Assembly (NCBI GenBank): GCA_023397245.1
Contig: JAEWUH010000230.1
Location: forward strand, 1-24,935
Direction of reading: 5' to 3'
Origin: Bacillota bacterium
GTDB taxonomy: Bacteria; Bacillota; Clostridia; Oscillospirales; Acutalibacteraceae
Length of the DNA: 24,935 bases
The notes below the pieces were generated by a model that saw only the letters and a list, made by a program, of their open reading frames with translations, did not search any database and was not told the origin of the DNA. The stretch's first letter is position 1, and every line of letters starts with the position of its first letter. Shown one piece after another: positions 22,282 through 24,935 of the stretch. The position numbers and the translations under genes were made by a program.

Positions 22282-23783
22282 TAAAGGGTACCGAACCATA
22301 TTTTATTGGCACGGATTTTGGAACAGGCGGCGTCAGAACCGCAGTGATCGATTCAATGGGTGTGGTTTTGGCACAGGGAGAACAGAATTATATTACCTCT
22401 TATCCGTGCAACGGCTGGGCGGAACAGAATCCGCTCAGCTGGTGGGATGCTTTTTTAAAGGCGCTTTCCCAATGCCTGCAGGGAATGGAACCGGGCGAGA
22501 AAGCCAAAATTAAAGCAATGAGCGCCTGCGCGACCTCTTCCACGCTTGTCCCTGTTGACAAAGCCGGAATCCCGCTCAGCATGGCCATGCTTTGGATGGA
22601 TGCGCGGTCCGCGGATGAGGCAATCGCGATCAACAATACGCATCATGAAATATTGCAGTATTGCGGCGGTGAGGTTTCTTCGGAATGGATCATTCCGAAA
22701 ATCATGTGGATCAAAAAGAACGATAAAAAGCTGTATGCCAAAACGTATAAAATGATTGAACAGCTCGACTGGATCAATCTCATGCTTTCCGGTAAATGGG
22801 TGACCTCCAAATGCAATGCCACCTGCAAATGGAACTATCTGGATATCAAGGGCGGATGGCAGGACGGCTATTATAAAGCAATCGGATTTGAAGATTATCA
22901 GGATAAGCTGGTTCTTGATGTAAAAAGCGTCGGAGAACAGATTGGAACCATTTTACCGGATCTTGCGGAAAAGTTCGGGCTTTCTCCGGATGTGACGTTG
23001 GTGCAGGGCGGTATTGACGCCCACATCGCCGTATTGGGGCTTGGCGTTGCAACCGGGAATAAAATCGGGACCATTATGGGGACCAGTTTTGTACATCTGG
23101 CCTTTGCAAAGGAAGCAAGTTTTCAGAAGGGCATTTGGGGGCCCTATCACAACGCTGTGCTTCCCGGCTACTGGCTCCTGGAAGGCGGGCAGATTTCAGC
23201 CGGCGGAATTGTAAAGTGGTTTAACAAGGTATTCAACGTACAGGCTGAAAATCCGTTTGACCTGATGTCTCAGGAAGCAGAAAAGGTCGCAATCGGCGCG
23301 GAGGGAATTGTTGCCCTTGATTTCTTTCAGGGAAACAGAACTCCGTATAAGAATCTGAAGGCCAAAGGCGCTTTTTACGGATTGAGTTTAAAGCATTCCA
23401 GGGCCGAAATATTCAGGGCGATTCTTGAATCCGTCGCGTTCGGCACCAAAAATATCATTGATAATTTTAACAGCCAGGGCTGCGGCATTGATTCGATGGT
23501 GGTGTGCGGCGGAATTACCAAAGACGAGGTCTGGCTCAAAATTATAGCGGACGCGGTTGGAATCCCCATTATCATTACGGAAAACTCACAGGCCGGCGCG
23601 CTGGGATGCTGTATCGCATCCGCGGTCGGGATGAAGGTTTTCCCGGGTTTCGAAGAGGCGTCCGCGCAGATGGTGAGACAGAAAAGGACCATCGAGCCGG
23701 ATATGGACAACAACCGACTGTATAAGGAAGTTTTTGCAAAATATCTTGATCTTTATCAGTCGCTGGAGCATCTTATGGTTTAA
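22278..23783 (+). CDS. FGGY-family carbohydrate kinase
   Basis: The 501-residue two-domain kinase opens with the phosphate-binding loop IGTDFGTGGVRTAVID, followed by WAEQNPLSWWDAF, the substrate-side MLWMDARSADEA and GGEVSSEWIIPKIMW, then VQGGIDAHIAVLGLG between domains and VVCGGITKDEVWLKI (FGGY signature 2 region). GGEVSxEWxxPK resembles the ribulokinase-like subgroup rather than glycerol kinases. It phosphorylates a sugar or polyol with ATP. ATG 22278 overlaps the dehydrogenase stop, so translation is coupled; longer in-frame starts would lie within that gene. Confidence 0.9.
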   Translation: MIKGTEPYFIGTDFGTGGVRTAVIDSMGVVLAQGEQNYITSYPCNGWAEQNPLSWWDAFLKALSQCLQGMEPGEKAKIKAMSACATSSTLVPVDKAGIPLSMAMLWMDARSADEAIAINNTHHEILQYCGGEVSSEWIIPKIMWIKKNDKKLYAKTYKMIEQLDWINLMLSGKWVTSKCNATCKWNYLDIKGGWQDGYYKAIGFEDYQDKLVLDVKSVGEQIGTILPDLAEKFGLSPDVTLVQGGIDAHIAVLGLGVATGNKIGTIMGTSFVHLAFAKEASFQKGIWGPYHNAVLPGYWLLEGGQISAGGIVKWFNKVFNVQAENPFDLMSQEAEKVAIGAEGIVALDFFQGNRTPYKNLKAKGAFYGLSLKHSRAEIFRAILESVAFGTKNIIDNFNSQGCGIDSMVVCGGITKDEVWLKIIADAVGIPIIITENSQAGALGCCIASAVGMKVFPGFEEASAQMVRQKRTIEPDMDNNRLYKEVFAKYLDLYQSLEHLMV

Positions 23784-23817
23784 TTTGGATGGACTATGGA
23801 CGGGAGGAAGTGATCCA

Positions 23818-24935
23818 ATGGAGGACAATTACATTTTAAAAATGTCCAACATTTGCAAAGAGTTCCCAGGAGTCAAGGCACTGGACGATGTCAATTTTAA
23901 TGTAAAGCGCGGCGAGGTGCACTGCCTGATTGGCGCAAACGGCGCGGGCAAGTCCACATTGATGAAGGTTTTGTCCGGGGCGTACACCCAGAACTCGGGC
24001 AGCATCGAATTTGATGGCGAGCAGCTCAAAACAAGCAATACAATCGACAGAAGAAAAGCGGGAATTTCCGTTATTTATCAGGAACTTTCGCTTTTACCGG
24101 AACTTTCGGTCGCTGAAAACATTTTCGTAAATAACTTCCCGAAGAAAAACGGATGCGTCGATTGGGGAGCGGTTTACAAAACATCGCAGAATCTTGTAAA
24201 AGAACTCAACCTGGACATCAATGTAAAGGAAAAGGTCAGCGCGTTAAGCATCGGGCAGCGTCAGCTGGTCGAGCTGATGAAGGCCTTGCAGTGCAATGCA
24301 AAGCTGATTGTTATGGATGAACCTTCGGCAACCCTGTCGAAGGATGAATTTGAAATCCTGATTAAAGTAATTAAGAACCTGAAACAAAAGGGTATTACCA
24401 TTATTTATATCTCCCACAGGCTGGAGGAACTGTTCATTGTAGGGGACTCCATTACCATCATGCGGGACGGCAGGGTAACGGGAACACTCCTGGTAAGCGA
24501 GATCAATACGGATCAGCTTGTTGAAAGAATGATCGGATACAGCCTGAAGAAGGAAGAAGGCGCTTCCAGGCAGGACCGGCAGATTTCCGATGAGGTCGTT
24601 CTGAAGGTTGACGGCGTTTCCAACAGTAAAATCCAGGATATGAGCTTTGATCTTCACAAGGGCGAGGTTTTGGGACTGTACGGTTTGGTCGGTTCCGGCA
24701 GAACCGAGACGCTGATGGCAATCTACGGTGTGGACGGTATTGAAAAGGGCAGCATTACTTACAAGGGCAAAAACGTACGGTTTAAATCACCGGTGGAATC
24801 CATTGCCAACGGCATCGGCCTGCTGCCGGAAAACAGAAAAACGCAGGGCGTGGTTTTAGGCTTGCCGGTCTGGGAAAACATGGTGATGGTTTCCCTGGAC
24901 AAGTATCTGAAAAAGGGCATCATCCACTACAGGGA
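23818..24935 (+). CDS. Sugar ABC transporter ATP-binding protein (RbsA/MglA-like), partial
   Basis: The frame is open from ATG 23818 to the window edge (372 residues, of about 500 expected). The first ABC domain has Walker A GANGAGKST (39-47), signature LSIGQRQLVEL and Walker B LIVMDEPSA. The second has the degenerate Walker A GLVGSGRTET typical of the C-terminal half of RbsA/MglA/XylG. It would energise import of a monosaccharide or polyol with a permease and a binding protein presumably encoded beyond the edge. GGGAGG precedes the ATG, 34 bases after the kinase gene. Confidence 0.93.
   Translation, partial: MEDNYILKMSNICKEFPGVKALDDVNFNVKRGEVHCLIGANGAGKSTLMKVLSGAYTQNSGSIEFDGEQLKTSNTIDRRKAGISVIYQELSLLPELSVAENIFVNNFPKKNGCVDWGAVYKTSQNLVKELNLDINVKEKVSALSIGQRQLVELMKALQCNAKLIVMDEPSATLSKDEFEILIKVIKNLKQKGITIIYISHRLEELFIVGDSITIMRDGRVTGTLLVSEINTDQLVERMIGYSLKKEEGASRQDRQISDEVVLKVDGVSNSKIQDMSFDLHKGEVLGLYGLVGSGRTETLMAIYGVDGIEKGSITYKGKNVRFKSPVESIANGIGLLPENRKTQGVVLGLPVWENMVMVSLDKYLKKGIIHYR

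Overview
The window looks like a chromosomal segment of a Gram-positive anaerobe of the Clostridia, probably Oscillospirales/Ruminococcaceae-like. The grounds are strong AAGGAGG-type ribosome binding sites, two T-box leaders, intrinsic terminators with U-tracts, a SpoVB-like flippase, a DUF2975/small-Xre pair and a FGGY/RbsA-type sugar module. This assignment is inference; there is no rRNA or marker gene to fix it. GC content is near 50% almost everywhere, except for a strikingly AT-rich island at about 13.92-14.95 kb.

Layout, left to right. (1) 0.09-4.4 kb, minus strand: a P2-type cation ATPase with Na,K-ATPase-like (type IIC) membrane motifs, translationally coupled to two TrkA/RCK regulatory-subunit genes, ended by a strong terminator. 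(2) 4.6-6.7 kb, minus: a cstA-type peptide/pyruvate transporter gene behind a T-box riboswitch. (3) 6.8-8.4 kb, plus: a WYL-domain regulator and a pyridoxamine-phosphate-oxidase-fold protein; the same 16-bp palindrome sits in front of both. (4) 8.4-9.65 kb, plus: a DUF2975 membrane protein with a small Xre regulator, then a DUF2087 protein. (5) 9.66-13.92 kb, plus: an isoleucine-branch operon, with an Ile-type T-box leading to ilvB, ilvN, ilvA and ridA. (6) 13.92-14.95 kb, minus: an AT-rich island with a MazF/PemK/ToxN-fold toxin-like gene, followed on the same strand by three diverged but covarying RNA units in two modules, each with its own sigma-A-like promoter and hairpin. This is the most unusual part of the window and could be a type III toxin-antitoxin locus in reversed gene order. 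(7) 14.95-17.25 kb, minus: a CmpB-type (PF06541) membrane protein and a SpoVB-like flippase. (8) 17.37-19.84 kb, plus: prmA, a six-cysteine mini-protein, a CPBP-family membrane protein and a GNAT acetyltransferase, ended by a terminator. (9) 19.98-24.94 kb, plus: a sugar/polyol catabolic operon with a SorC-type regulator, a GatD-like Zn dehydrogenase, a FGGY kinase and an RbsA-like ABC ATPase cut by the window edge.

How the parts work together. The isoleucine operon makes 2-oxobutanoate (IlvA) and condenses it with pyruvate (IlvBN); RidA removes the reactive imine released by IlvA, and the leader senses uncharged tRNA(Ile). The sugar operon has the regulator-dehydrogenase-kinase-importer logic of polyol or pentose use, with the substrate unresolved. 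The ATPase plus two RCK proteins suggests nucleotide-gated monovalent cation homeostasis. In the AT-rich island, the absence of any protein antitoxin beside the toxin-like gene, together with the structured RNA array, makes RNA-based neutralisation the leading hypothesis, but it is not shown by sequence alone.
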